Numbered from the stretch's first letter, positions 33,989-43,670 are shown. The stretch is DNA of 64,000 bases from Pseudomonas caspiana (GCF_002158995.1 NZ_LOHF01000025.1:1-64000); one strand, 5' to 3'. The notes: generated from the sequence alone by a model not told the origin. A program made the numbers and translations.

Positions 33989-35593
33989 ATGCTGGCGTAC
34001 AACCAAAAGAGTTTTCTGATCGTCGACGACTTCTCCGACTTCCGCAGTTCGGTGCGCTCTATGCTGCGCGAACTGGGGGTGAGGGATGTGGACACCGCCG
34101 ACACCGGAGAGCAGGCGCTGAAGATGTGTTCGCAAAAGCGCTACGATTTTGTCCTGCATGACTTCAATCTCGGTGACGGCAAGAAAAACGGCCAGCATGT
34201 ACTCGAAGATCTGATGGTTGACCGGTTGCTGAGTCACGAAAGCGTGTTTGTCATGGTCACGGCCGAGAACAGCCAGGCGATGGTGATGAGCGCGCTGGAA
34301 TGGGAACCGGATGCTTACCTGACCAAACCGTTCAACCGTGCAGGGCTGGCGCAACGTCTTGAAAAACTGGTGCAGCGCAAGGGCTTGCTCAAGCCAATCC
34401 TGCAAGCGCTCGACCGCGGCAAGCCTGCCGAAGTACTTGCCGCCTGTGTGGCGCTGACCAAACAGGACCCGCGTTATGCGCCGCTGTGCCTGCGCTATAA
34501 AGCCGATGCGCTGCGTGACCTGAAGCAATATGAGCCGCTTGAAGCGTTGCTCAAATCCATTCTTGCCGATCGCCCTGCGCCTTGGGCGTATGCCGCGCTC
34601 GGCAATTTGATGCTCAAGCGCAACAAGCACGCCGATGCGCAAGCGGTTTTCGATGCGGCAGTAAAAGCCTTTCCGGGCATGCCAATCCTTTACGACGGCC
34701 TTGCCGAAGCGCTGGTTGCGCGCGGCGATGTAGTCCGCGCACAAAAGGTGCTGGAAGACGCGGTGAAAATTTCGCCTCTGGCAGTGCGCCGGCAAACGCT
34801 GCTGGGCAAGCTGGCGCTGGATAACAACGATTTTGAAGGGGCTTCCAAGGCCTATCGTCAGGCGGTCAATCAAGGCCAGTTCTCTCGCTTCAAAAACCCT
34901 GAGACCAATCTTGGTTTTGCTCAGGCGTTGATTTCCCGGGGCGGCGATCAGGGGCTTGATGCGCGTACACGGGTAGAGATCAACCAGACGCTCAGTGAGG
35001 TTGCCAAAGAAAACGGTGCAGATCAGGGGCTGCAAGTCCGCACACGGCTGATGAAAGCTGCCAGCGTGAAGCATTCCGATCCAGAGATGGCCGCCAAGCT
35101 GACCGCAGATGCGGTGGGCCGGTTGCAGGACATGGAGCAATTTCTCAGTGCTGATGCCGCTTTGGCTGTCGCCTCCCAGTTGCAGAGCCTTGGTCAGGCC
35201 GAGGCAGGTGCAGATGTGTTGAAGAGCTGCGCCGAGATTTACGGTGATGATCCATCGGTGATGCAAAGCATCGCCAAGCAAACTGACGATCCGGCGATCC
35301 TCGGTGCCAACAAGGCCGCCATTGAACTCAATATTCAGGGCGTTCGCACCTACAAGGCTGGCAATCTTAACGAGGCTCAGGACCTGTTCCGTCGCGCATT
35401 GGCGCTGCAGGCCCAGAACATCAGTATTGCCTTGAACCTGGCGCAAGCATTACTTCACTCCATGGCATCGGCTCCCAATGCAGCCAAGCTGGAAGAGTGT
35501 CGCAGTTGCCTGAAAATGGTCGGCAAGATGCCCGAAAGCGATCCGCGTTTCGAGCGCTATCAAAAACTGCAGAGCAAGGCGTTTGGAGTATGA
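33989..35593 (+). CDS. Response regulator with repeat-rich (TPR-like) helical output
   Basis: The 534-aa protein has an N-terminal receiver domain (residues 1-125). It has acidic residues D13/D14 (IVDDFSD), the probable phosphoacceptor D58 in LHDFNLGDGKKNG, and the conserved lysine in YLTKPFN. The remainder is all-helical with tetratricopeptide-like pairs (RYAPLCLRYKADALRDLKQYEPLEALLKSIL, AYAALGNLMLKRNKHADAQAVFDAAV, GNLNEAQDLFRRALALQAQNISIALNLAQ). Output is therefore protein-protein rather than DNA binding. The ATG at 33989 has AGGA upstream and gives a start close to the receiver fold; the frame is open from 33902. The following kinase gene overlaps its stop (ATGA), so the two form a coupled pair. 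Confidence 0.88.
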   Translation: MLAYNQKSFLIVDDFSDFRSSVRSMLRELGVRDVDTADTGEQALKMCSQKRYDFVLHDFNLGDGKKNGQHVLEDLMVDRLLSHESVFVMVTAENSQAMVMSALEWEPDAYLTKPFNRAGLAQRLEKLVQRKGLLKPILQALDRGKPAEVLAACVALTKQDPRYAPLCLRYKADALRDLKQYEPLEALLKSILADRPAPWAYAALGNLMLKRNKHADAQAVFDAAVKAFPGMPILYDGLAEALVARGDVVRAQKVLEDAVKISPLAVRRQTLLGKLALDNNDFEGASKAYRQAVNQGQFSRFKNPETNLGFAQALISRGGDQGLDARTRVEINQTLSEVAKENGADQGLQVRTRLMKAASVKHSDPEMAAKLTADAVGRLQDMEQFLSADAALAVASQLQSLGQAEAGADVLKSCAEIYGDDPSVMQSIAKQTDDPAILGANKAAIELNIQGVRTYKAGNLNEAQDLFRRALALQAQNISIALNLAQALLHSMASAPNAAKLEECRSCLKMVGKMPESDPRFERYQKLQSKAFGV

Positions 35594-36282
35594 GCGACAA
35601 CCAAGCAAGTATGGATTTCTCCATGGTGATTGCCTCGACTGTGCATGACATGAAGAACTCCCTGTCGACACTGAGCCAGTCCCATAACCGGTGGCTCGAA
35701 CAGTTGACCGAGGAGCAGCGCGATACTCCCGAGCATGGCGTCATCGAGTACGAGTTTGCCCGGCTCAACGGCATGCTCGTGCAACTGCTTGGCCTCTACA
35801 AGCTGGGCGTCAATCAGCTGCCGCTGCGTCCTGATTACCACGAGATGGATGATTTCATCGAAAGCCAGTTGGCGCATCATCAGGAAGTGCTGAACAGTCG
35901 CGGTATCGTCGCCACCAGTGAAGTGGATGCGCTCATCCCGCTGGGTTTCTTTGATCGTGAGCTGATTGGCACAGTGGTGGGCAACATCCTGGTGAACGCT
36001 ATTCGCCACGCGGACAAAACCATCGCCGTCAGCGTCAGAGAAGACGAGGGGCAGCTTTGCATCGTTATCAATGATGACGGCGAAGGCTATCCGGCCAGCA
36101 TGATTGAAAAGCAGGCGGATTATGCATTGGGTATCAACCAGGTCAGCGGCAGCACGGGCCTGGGACTTTATTTCGCGGCACGCATTGCTGAGCAGCATCA
36201 GCGTAACGGCGTGCATGGACGTATTGAGCTGGCGAATGGTGGGCGTTTGGGCGGGGGCGTGTTTAGTATCTTCTTGCCTTGA
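35590..36282 (+). CDS. Soluble sensor histidine kinase, partner of the TPR response regulator
   Basis: The 230-aa kinase has no membrane segment and no input domain. A dimerisation/phosphoacceptor region (VHDMKNSL, H19) leads directly to the ATPase domain with the N box (NAIRHADKT), G1 (INDDGEGYP) and G2 (STGLGLYFA). ATG 35590 overlaps the TGA of the response regulator gene, so stoichiometric production is likely. Such input-less kinases usually receive their signal through a partner, here probably the TPR region of the regulator. The longer frame back to 35497 lies inside the upstream gene. Confidence 0.9.
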   Translation: MSDNQASMDFSMVIASTVHDMKNSLSTLSQSHNRWLEQLTEEQRDTPEHGVIEYEFARLNGMLVQLLGLYKLGVNQLPLRPDYHEMDDFIESQLAHHQEVLNSRGIVATSEVDALIPLGFFDRELIGTVVGNILVNAIRHADKTIAVSVREDEGQLCIVINDDGEGYPASMIEKQADYALGINQVSGSTGLGLYFAARIAEQHQRNGVHGRIELANGGRLGGGVFSIFLP

Positions 36283-36702
36283 TGGGATAATGCAGACTTC
36301 CACTAGTCGCGGTTGCGGGGGATTTCAGCGCTCATCCTTTAACGCCTTAAGGTTCGTGTCTCGCCCATTGGCTGTGCGGCACATAATAGGGGCGCAATTT
36401 TATGTGCGGTAAGGGCTATGAGGAATGGTATTCACCCCGATGAACCCACGCTGAAACAGCTTGCACCTCGTTAAGCATGAGCGCGTCAAAAATTGTCAGA
36501 GCTGGCTGGCACGAGGGCAGCTGCCTTGCTCACAGGTGGGCACTAGTGCGGGGAATAGTATTGCCCGATTTTGAGCCCGCTCATCATGCGAAGCTGGCGT
36601 TGAGCGGATATTGGGTAGGTTAACTCTGCAAAGCCGTATGCTTTTTCTTGACGGATAATCATCCATTGCAGCGGCCCGTTAATAGTATTGGCCGCTTTAA
36701 AG
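36283..36702. other. Intergenic between the kinase and acetyltransferase genes
   Basis: These 420 nt have no supportable gene. The converging genes end here. No strong terminator hairpin was recognised. A minus-strand frame that overlaps the 3' end of the acetyltransferase (36543-36821) has no features. Confidence 0.35.
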
Positions 36703-37293
36703 TTAATGCATCTGAACTCTGAGTTCAGATTCTCTTTCTGCGATGAATTGTTGCTCCAGTTCCAGTAGATTTCGTTTTCGTTCTTTAATTCTCTTGGCGG
36801 GCACCCCAGAATAAATACCAAATTCTTTGCAGCTTTTGGAAACCAGGCTTAACGCTCCCACTGCTACGCCTTGTTCAAGAACAACCCCAGGGAGCACAAC
36901 GCTTCCTGCGCCGATGATGACATGTCGGCCGATATTGACATCCGCGTTTTTTACTTTCCTAAAATCATCAGGAACTGTCGGATTAGTCATCGAGATACCG
37001 CTGTAGTCATCAGTGCTGCTATATATAGAAACCTTTGATGATAAGCCACTAAAATCACGCATGGTGATTTTTCCTGCACCTATCAGTAAACTAGAAACAG
37101 CGATATGAATATAATTCCCAAGTACTATTCCTTCTGCCCCGGCAGACAGTACGCAAAAATCATCGATACGAACATTGTCACCGATTATGATTTTGGCACA
37201 ATTATAGTATGAGGCTTTATCTGAAAGTTGAGGGTTTTCTCCGACACTTGCGAAGCCCATTTTTTCGATTTGTGTTTTATTTAGAAAGCCCAT
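36703..37293 (-). CDS. Left-handed beta-helix (hexapeptide) acyltransferase
   Basis: The 196-aa protein has repeated hexapeptides (CAKIIIGDNVRIDDFCVLSAG, IVLGNYIHIAVSSLLIGAG, NIGRHVIIGAGSVVLPGVVLEQGVAVGALSLVSKS), the trimeric LbH fold of CoA-dependent O/N-acetyltransferases. It ends in the family's 'YSGVPAKRIKERKR' motif. It probably acetylates a sugar in the surface-glycan pathway. In known viosamine-type pathways VioB is an N-acetyltransferase, which would suit the aminotransferase at 42275, but the gene is separated from that cluster by a 658-nt gap and about 4 kb. It is slightly AT-richer than the surroundings. Substrate unknown. Confidence 0.85.
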   Translation of the reverse strand: MGFLNKTQIEKMGFASVGENPQLSDKASYYNCAKIIIGDNVRIDDFCVLSAGAEGIVLGNYIHIAVSSLLIGAGKITMRDFSGLSSKVSIYSSTDDYSGISMTNPTVPDDFRKVKNADVNIGRHVIIGAGSVVLPGVVLEQGVAVGALSLVSKSCKEFGIYSGVPAKRIKERKRNLLELEQQFIAERESELRVQMH

Positions 37294-37951
37294 ATAAAAT
37301 ACCTTAACTTCACGTATAAAGTAATTAAATAATCAGTGCAAGATATCACATGCGAAAAGTGTATGCGAAGCGCTCTTGCCTCGAGGTCTGTAGGTTGGCG
37401 TTCCATCACAGCGAGGCTTGCCTGGGCGCCAGGTGACTCAAGACGTCGGTCGCCACCAGTTGATGCAATGGGGCAGCCACGCGCGCTTGAATGACCTGGA
37501 TAGAGGGTTTGAAGTAAACGCGATATTTTGCCTGCGTAAGATGCCCTCCCAGAACGCTAGAATCAGTGTCCGTCAAATTCAAGTGCTTACACATCGTGTT
37601 TGGCTTCGGGAACAGGACGTTGTATTGCCAGGACGTATACATTTCGCTTTCAGCAATCACGGCCTTATTCCTCGCGCGCACTTGATAAACAGTCAACGTG
37701 GTTTGGCACCACGATTTCTGATGGGAAGGTAGGCGTTAATTCAAGAGTCAGCGGATTTGGCATGGAGGACATGGCTCAAGTTCGAGACTGATTTTCGTAA
37801 GTATCCCATTGCACAGGCCATTGAACGTGGCTTGATTTCTGCCACGAAAATGGCGCTATGGTAACTCAGGGTGTCTAAAGCAAAAAACTGGCCATATCCA
37901 GGCAGCACTGCTCATTTGAGCAAGCAGTGCCAGCTGGTTTCCTGCTCGGCT
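37294..37951. other. Gene-poor gap, possible gene remnants
   Basis: No complete gene can be supported in 658 nt. On the plus strand an open frame 37733-37864 (43 codons, no start) reads ALIQESADLAWRTWLKFE (then TDFRKYPIAQAIERG..), which has a protein-like composition and ends in a normal stop. It may be the 3' end of a lost gene. A 96-codon minus frame (37406-37696) has no recognisable family. Confidence 0.35.
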
Positions 37952-40900
37952 TTATTGGCTCCAGACATCTCTCCATTCAAGCGAAGCGTCGTTGTCAAGC
38001 ATCCAGTTCTGGAGCACCTCATTTCTGAGCTTCTCACCGAAATGAGCACTGGCCTCTGGCTGGTCTAGATGTGACCTGATCGCTTCGATCCAGGCACCAG
38101 TCTGATTACTGACGAGGGTGACTCCCAGATTGTGATGGTAAAGCGTATCGCTGCAGATTATCGGATAACCGCAAACGCCGAATTGAAGCAGGGAAACCGG
38201 ATCCTTGACCCGATTCGTGAGTGTGGGGTGAGCAGGCACGAGCACGAGATCCAGATCCAGCTCGGCTAATAGTCCCGGATAAAGTGATTCCTCGGGGGTT
38301 GCATGCACTTCGTGAATGTACGGCTCAATCCAGCGGGAGCAAGGGCCCATGATTATCCACTCGACGTCATCACCCAGCGCCTTGATAACGTCGGTCAAAA
38401 TCTCCAGCTCCGATGCTTGTCGTGACGTACCTACCCATCCCACGCGAGGTTTTTTCTTCAATACGCGTTCATGTCTCAAGTGAAGCCAGGTGTGTGGGCA
38501 AAGCCGGGTTTCTATAACCTGAACGTGCTGGTGCAGACCTGTCAGCAGCTCGGCCATCCCTGCGGTTGGTACGGTAACTCTATCGGCGTTTGCCAAATGC
38601 TGATGCATCAGAACCTGAATTGCAGTAGGCGAACTTAGCTTGTTATCCGCGCCTTCCACCACATCCGGTAGTTCCGTTAGGTCATAGACTATCCGGGCGT
38701 TGGTATGCGCTTTGACAGTGCTCATCAGGTGAGCGTCTGCTTGACTTGCAGAGCCTTGTATCACCACAGTATCCGCACTCAATCGCGCCAGTTCGGGAAG
38801 GATCAGACGGGTGTGACTAATAATGCCATCAACTGTGCCTTGTTCGCGCAGGCTTGTCAGCGGGGCAGCGATACGGCGACCTGCGTCGCCACGATTGGCA
38901 GGGTTAATCAACACGACGGGCAAGGGACGATGAAGCAATCCCCGCCAACTCAGTTCACGATCTGCCTGGGGCGCAAAGGGTGTGCCCTGCAATGCCAGAT
39001 TTCGGTTGTAGGCCGGGTCCCATGCAAGGTAATGCAGCCATCGGTGCTGTAGACCTAGTGCGGCGAACTCATGAGCTTGTGAGTCAGTAAAGACCTCGCT
39101 GTCCCTGCCAACGACAACGCAATGTGGTGTCCAGGCGATCAGGTGACCGCTGTCACGTACTTTCAGGCACAAATCAATATCGTAAAAGTGGTCCTGAAAA
39201 AGGTGCTCATCGAAGCCCTTTACATCGTCGAACAGTGAGCGCCGGATCATCAGGCAGTTGCCACTTACCGCACTGTAATTCTGGTCCACATCCAGGCGCT
39301 TGTTAAAACTCGTGGATGAAGCTGCCTCTTTCGAGGAAACGGCCGCTGCGGTTCCCTGGATGCCAAGAATGATTGCGCCGCTCTTCACGCTTCCATCCGT
39401 ACCAAGCACCTTTGCGCCGGTAATGCCCACCTCGGGACGCTGTGCATGATTGAGCAAATTCTGGAGCCAGTCCTCTTGAATGATCAAGGTATCGCTACCC
39501 AGGATCAAAAGGTAATCACCCCGCGCTTGTTGGGCAGCAGCATTCAGGAGTGGAGAGTGGCGCAAGGTTTGGTCGTGCCAGAGAATCCGGATTTTTTCAG
39601 ATTGCATGGCATCCACGGATTTCAGCCAATGAACGGTTTCCTCGTTCTGACTGTTGTTGTCCGCGATCAGAATTTCATAGTTCTGGTAAGTGCTCTTCTC
39701 CAGCAGGCTTTCGACGCAGGGCAACAACATCGCCACATCATTGTCGGAAATGATGATGATCGACACCAGCGGTTGATCATCGTGACCATAGTTGATTCGA
39801 TAAACGCCGGGTTCACTGCTTTGAATCGAGCTGTTCGGGAATCCACGAGCCTTCAGGTGTCGCTGAAGCGTTTGAACCTGATCCGGGCTGTCGCGAGGTT
39901 CCTGGGCAGGTGCAATAACCAGCGGTTCGGATGAGTGGAGGAAGCCGCTAAAGTCTGGATGCTCGATCAAGCGCAGAATCAGATCGAGTTCTATTGCATC
40001 CGCGAACTGTGAGTCGAAGCCGCCAGTGGCCAGGACTGCGTCACGATTGAATAGCCAGTGACGGCCCATCGCTTGAGGGTGAGCCACCAGGTAGTCAAGG
40101 CTAAAGTCCGGGTGAAATACCAGGCTCGCTCCCCCGTTGCCATTCAGAGTGACTTCATCACAAAACACGGCACTGGCTTGTGGTGCGTCGATAATATTCA
40201 TGACTGCGTTCAGCAGACCGCTGGTCGTGAAAGTAGTCCCCGCATCAGCCAGAATCCACCACTGATGGGGGGTGTCCTGCATAAGGCTGTTGATTACAGA
40301 CGCTCGGGTCTGGAAGGTTGCGGGTAGCCACGGCAGTTGGGATTGAAGGGGTGTTTGGGCATCTTTATCGTAGTCGGCGACAATAAAGACTTTTACATTT
40401 TCCAGTATCGGCGCCTCAGAAGACAGGCTCTGTAAGGTCGTCAGAACGCTTTCCGCATTTTGATTGAAGTCGGAAACCACAATAGCGATCGCTGGCCCTC
40501 CGCTGTGCTCTTGAAGATATTCTCTAAGCAGCAGCTGCTCCGCTGGAGTGGGCTTACGCTTGCTCAGCCAGGCAGCGACCTGGTTATTACGGCGAATGGC
40601 TTCAGGCCTTCTATCGAAATGGGCCAGTAGGTCCAGTTCCTGAATTTCCTGACGGCGGGCGAGTGGCGCGATTCTCACTTTATTGTTCAGCCCATCCGGG
40701 CGTATCCAACCCAACTCTCTGGTCAGGCGGTAGTGGTTTGCATGTCCATCGCGCGACATTGAAGGATTGCTTCGTAGCATTTCACTGGTTTGCAGGTTTG
40801 AAACCCTGAAGTATGAAAGCGGGCGAGCGAGTAGTGCCAGGTTGCCGTGACGCAACAGCTTCAGATACAGCGCGACGTCGCCAAGCCCGACGATGACGAT

Positions 40901-41473
40901 CTGCTTGAGTGACATGAGGTCCTGGCCAAATTCAAGCACGTCTGCTCGCCGGCACATCATCGAGCTCGGCTCGCCAATGAAATTAACAGGATTCTGCGCT
41001 AGAAAAGACACCAGATCCGGGCCGTTCAGGACGACGTTTTTCCCGAAGGGATTAAGGGTGTAAAGATTATCTGGCATCAGCTCGCCGTCTTCGTCGATTC
41101 GCTTGCGCGTCGCTGAGGCCAGTTTTATGTCGGGATGGTTATGTAGCGTATCGAAAAGCAGTCGCGTGCAGTCAGGAAGTAGAATGTCGTCGTCGTATAG
41201 AAACTTGATGTACTCGCCTCGTGCCTGCTGAACGCCAAACGCAATATTGTTCACTTCTCCCAGTGCAGTCGCATTTCTCAGATAGCGGATTGGCCAGCGG
41301 CTCTCAGGGCTGAGTCGGTCGACGATCTGTTTTATCGCATCATCAGGGCAGTCATCGCAGACCAGAATCTCAATCTCGTCATGGTTCTGGCGAAGTGCAC
41401 TTTTAAGCGCAGCCTCGAAAAAGGTTGGTTTATAAGCCGGAATAACAATACTGACCAAACGTGAAGAGCTCAT
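37952..41473 (-). CDS. Multidomain glycosyltransferase (FgtA-like), probable flagellin or surface glycan
   Basis: The 1173-aa protein has three or four glycosyltransferase modules. A GT2 domain (residues 1-230: VSIVIPAYKPTFFEAALKSAL, DDD at the metal site in YIKFLYDDDILLPDC) is followed by a degenerate GT-A-like segment (about 330-540). A second GT2 comes next (from about 566: VSIIIISDNDVAMLLPCVESLLEKSTYQNYEILIADNNS). A GT-B/GT4-like C-terminal part (about 846-1173) contains VGWVGTSRQASELEIL. Very large GT2 proteins of this kind in pseudomonads glycosylate flagellin. The N-terminus is closely similar to the partial gene at 63903. ATG 41473 (M of MSSSRLVSI) is preferred over upstream starts inside the methyltransferase gene. 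It is probably co-transcribed with the two genes upstream. Confidence 0.88.
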   Translation of the reverse strand: MSSSRLVSIVIPAYKPTFFEAALKSALRQNHDEIEILVCDDCPDDAIKQIVDRLSPESRWPIRYLRNATALGEVNNIAFGVQQARGEYIKFLYDDDILLPDCTRLLFDTLHNHPDIKLASATRKRIDEDGELMPDNLYTLNPFGKNVVLNGPDLVSFLAQNPVNFIGEPSSMMCRRADVLEFGQDLMSLKQIVIVGLGDVALYLKLLRHGNLALLARPLSYFRVSNLQTSEMLRSNPSMSRDGHANHYRLTRELGWIRPDGLNNKVRIAPLARRQEIQELDLLAHFDRRPEAIRRNNQVAAWLSKRKPTPAEQLLLREYLQEHSGGPAIAIVVSDFNQNAESVLTTLQSLSSEAPILENVKVFIVADYDKDAQTPLQSQLPWLPATFQTRASVINSLMQDTPHQWWILADAGTTFTTSGLLNAVMNIIDAPQASAVFCDEVTLNGNGGASLVFHPDFSLDYLVAHPQAMGRHWLFNRDAVLATGGFDSQFADAIELDLILRLIEHPDFSGFLHSSEPLVIAPAQEPRDSPDQVQTLQRHLKARGFPNSSIQSSEPGVYRINYGHDDQPLVSIIIISDNDVAMLLPCVESLLEKSTYQNYEILIADNNSQNEETVHWLKSVDAMQSEKIRILWHDQTLRHSPLLNAAAQQARGDYLLILGSDTLIIQEDWLQNLLNHAQRPEVGITGAKVLGTDGSVKSGAIILGIQGTAAAVSSKEAASSTSFNKRLDVDQNYSAVSGNCLMIRRSLFDDVKGFDEHLFQDHFYDIDLCLKVRDSGHLIAWTPHCVVVGRDSEVFTDSQAHEFAALGLQHRWLHYLAWDPAYNRNLALQGTPFAPQADRELSWRGLLHRPLPVVLINPANRGDAGRRIAAPLTSLREQGTVDGIISHTRLILPELARLSADTVVIQGSASQADAHLMSTVKAHTNARIVYDLTELPDVVEGADNKLSSPTAIQVLMHQHLANADRVTVPTAGMAELLTGLHQHVQVIETRLCPHTWLHLRHERVLKKKPRVGWVGTSRQASELEILTDVIKALGDDVEWIIMGPCSRWIEPYIHEVHATPEESLYPGLLAELDLDLVLVPAHPTLTNRVKDPVSLLQFGVCGYPIICSDTLYHHNLGVTLVSNQTGAWIEAIRSHLDQPEASAHFGEKLRNEVLQNWMLDNDASLEWRDVWSQ

Positions 41474-41549
41474 CGCGATACCAAGTTTGAAAAGGTGAGG
41501 AGAGACTGGCTGTCGAGGTGTGTTCGCACCGGCCGTCGAGACGTTCCGC

Positions 41550-42275
41550 TCAACATTTGCGGCCGATGTATAGAACTGACTGTTCTGTAATACCGTGCTG
41601 TTTAAACACACCTTCGCCGAAGGCTTGCGTGCCCAAGGCGTCTACCTGAAAACCACCCTTTTCCAGTCGGGCGATAAAATCGTGTTTTGTATACATGCGT
41701 ACATGGTCATCCTGGCCAAAGCGTGCCCAGCGTTCATCAACGCTTTTTTCGTCCGGATCTTCATCAGTTTCAGTAGCGGTAAGCAGTATCGGAACCATCA
41801 GAATGGCTGAACCACCTTTAGCCAGAACACGGTGTAACTCCGAAATCGCTCGAGCATCGTCGCGAACATGTTCGAGCACATGGGAGCAAACGATGAAGTC
41901 AAAGGATTCATCGGCATAGATGTGCATGTCCATTATGTCCACGATGTCGTCGGCAAGCGGCGAGAATAGGTCCGCCGATCGGTACCGGGCATGGGGCAGG
42001 CTGCGCAAAAATGCGGACAATACCGGTGCCGGCGCGATGTCCAGAATGCGCAACGTTTGCCCGGCGGCAGGGTTGAGCAAGTGCATGGCGAACAGCGCAT
42101 AAAGTCGGTCGCGATCAGACGCTGAACACTCCGGACAGCTGTATTGACCAACGTTGATAGTTTCAAAGTCTTCGGCTGAATAATGGACATTCAGACGATT
42201 GCCGACCTCTAGATAGTGTCTTGCCAGTGGGTAGAAGTTCGGGAAGCGGTTTGAGCAGACGGGGCACGTTCGCAT
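41550..42275 (-). CDS. SAM-dependent methyltransferase with N-terminal zinc-ribbon-like cysteines
   Basis: The 241-aa protein has an N-terminal pair of CxxC motifs (CPVC at 4-7, CPEC at 48-51) that could hold zinc. A class I methyltransferase core follows: motif I at LRILDIAPAPVLSAFL, then ADLFSPLADDIVDIMD, and the motif 'FDFIVCSHVLEHVRDDARAI' near residue 125-144. The start overlaps the aminotransferase stop as TAATG, so it is translated with that gene. It probably methylates a nucleotide sugar or glycan in the same pathway; the exact substrate is not visible. Confidence 0.88.
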   Translation of the reverse strand: MRTCPVCSNRFPNFYPLARHYLEVGNRLNVHYSAEDFETINVGQYSCPECSASDRDRLYALFAMHLLNPAAGQTLRILDIAPAPVLSAFLRSLPHARYRSADLFSPLADDIVDIMDMHIYADESFDFIVCSHVLEHVRDDARAISELHRVLAKGGSAILMVPILLTATETDEDPDEKSVDERWARFGQDDHVRMYTKHDFIARLEKGGFQVDALGTQAFGEGVFKQHGITEQSVLYIGRKC

Positions 42276-43393
42276 TATTTATTCTCGTTACTGGCGGAGA
42301 CGAGCACGGCGATGATGCTCTCGAAGGCGTCATCAGTGAGGCTGTCATAAATGGGCAGGCACAAGATCTGGCTGGAGATGGTCGTTGCAATGGGCAGCCG
42401 TCCCGGCCTGGCGGATTCAAGGCCTCGGTACATCGGGAATTCAGAGATCAGCGGATAGAAATAGCGGCGAACCAGAATGTCCTGATCGCGGAATAGCTGA
42501 TACAGCGCATCGCGGCTCAGTGGAAAGTCTGGTTTGATCAGGACGGGAAAATAGGAATAGTTGTGCTGATCCTGGGTTTCCCAAACCACTTCAACATGTG
42601 GAATCGCTGCCAGTGCTTCTCGATAAAGTGTGTCGATGCGTTTGCGCTTGGCCAGTGCGTCATCAATGTACTTGAGCTGCAACAAGCCAAAGGCCGCATT
42701 GACCTCACTCATCTTGCCGTTGATGCCAGGCGCAACGACGGTGACTTCATCGGCAAAGCCAAAGTTTTTCAGATAGTCGATGCGCTGTTTGGTTTTGGCG
42801 TCGTGAGAAACGATAGCGCCGCCCTCGAAGGTATTGAATACCTTCGTCGCATGGAAACTCAGGATGGCAAGATCGCCATGTCGTAAAAGACTCTGGCCCT
42901 GATGACGCACACCGAAGGCATGGGCGGCGTCGTAAATGACTTTCAGGCCGTAGCGGTCGGCAATTTGTTGAATACGTTCGACATCGCAAGGGATGCCATA
43001 GCAATGCACGGGCATGATCGCAGTAGTGGCCGGGGTAATGGCCTCCTCAATGCGATCAGGGTCCAGGTTATAGGTGTTGGGGTCGATATCAACGAACACC
43101 GGCTTCAGGTCGTTCCACAATAAAGAGTGCGCAGTGGCTACGAACGAGTAGGGCGTTGTGATCACCTCTCCCGTGATGCGCAACGCCTGCAGCGCCGTGA
43201 GCAAAGCCAGGGTGCCGTTGGAAAATAGCGACAGGTGTTCTACGCCCAGATACTGCGCCAGTTCTTGCTCAAGCTGCTGGTGAAAGGGGCCGCCATTGGT
43301 GAGTTGATTGCTGTCCCAGATTTGCTGCAGATAGGGCATGAACTCCTCTAGGGGAGGCAGCAGAGGACGGGTAACCGGAATCGTTTTACTCAT
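42275..43393 (-). CDS. DegT/DnrJ/EryC1 sugar aminotransferase (VioA-like)
   Basis: This is a PLP-dependent nucleotide-sugar aminotransferase of 372 aa. It shows the family sites FSNGTLALLTALQAL (GT of the PLP phosphate contact, about residues 60-75), the AxxHAFG block (YDAAHAFGVRHQG), and the Schiff-base lysine in LSFHATKVFNTFEGGAIV (about residue 185). Fold-type and neighbours fit dTDP-4-amino-4,6-dideoxyglucose (viosamine) formation, as in Pseudomonas flagellin glycosylation, but the sugar is inferred. The start at 43393 (MSKTIPVTRPLL) follows the family N-terminus; the frame continues 53 codons upstream with no resemblance. It is the first gene of a coupled minus-strand unit with the methyltransferase and glycosyltransferase. 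Confidence 0.9.
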   Translation of the reverse strand: MSKTIPVTRPLLPPLEEFMPYLQQIWDSNQLTNGGPFHQQLEQELAQYLGVEHLSLFSNGTLALLTALQALRITGEVITTPYSFVATAHSLLWNDLKPVFVDIDPNTYNLDPDRIEEAITPATTAIMPVHCYGIPCDVERIQQIADRYGLKVIYDAAHAFGVRHQGQSLLRHGDLAILSFHATKVFNTFEGGAIVSHDAKTKQRIDYLKNFGFADEVTVVAPGINGKMSEVNAAFGLLQLKYIDDALAKRKRIDTLYREALAAIPHVEVVWETQDQHNYSYFPVLIKPDFPLSRDALYQLFRDQDILVRRYFYPLISEFPMYRGLESARPGRLPIATTISSQILCLPIYDSLTDDAFESIIAVLVSASNENK

Positions 43394-43670
43394 GGGCAAA
43401 TCTCTAATTATGTGGACCTTGCGGTCTCGGCAGTGCAGCGATCGAATCTTCCGGCCCTGCTCTTTGACATAAAAATGGCAGCCAAAGAATCCAGGTTGAA
43501 CAAAGCAAAAAATCGGCCAATATTGGGGTGTGGTTGGGGAGTGGTTGTGCAAATGTCGGACGCTGACTGGATCGGTCAGATTTTTTCATCCGATGCTTGA
43601 AATCCTGAACAGCCGATGCGTATTTTGTACAGCTCGCCAGCAGGCGATCTGACGGTTCAAGGATTGACTG

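Noticed and set aside
33938..35446. 502-codon open frame on the minus strand opposite the response regulator gene
   Set aside because: The plus-strand frame has a clear receiver domain and a coupled kinase; the minus frame is composition-driven.
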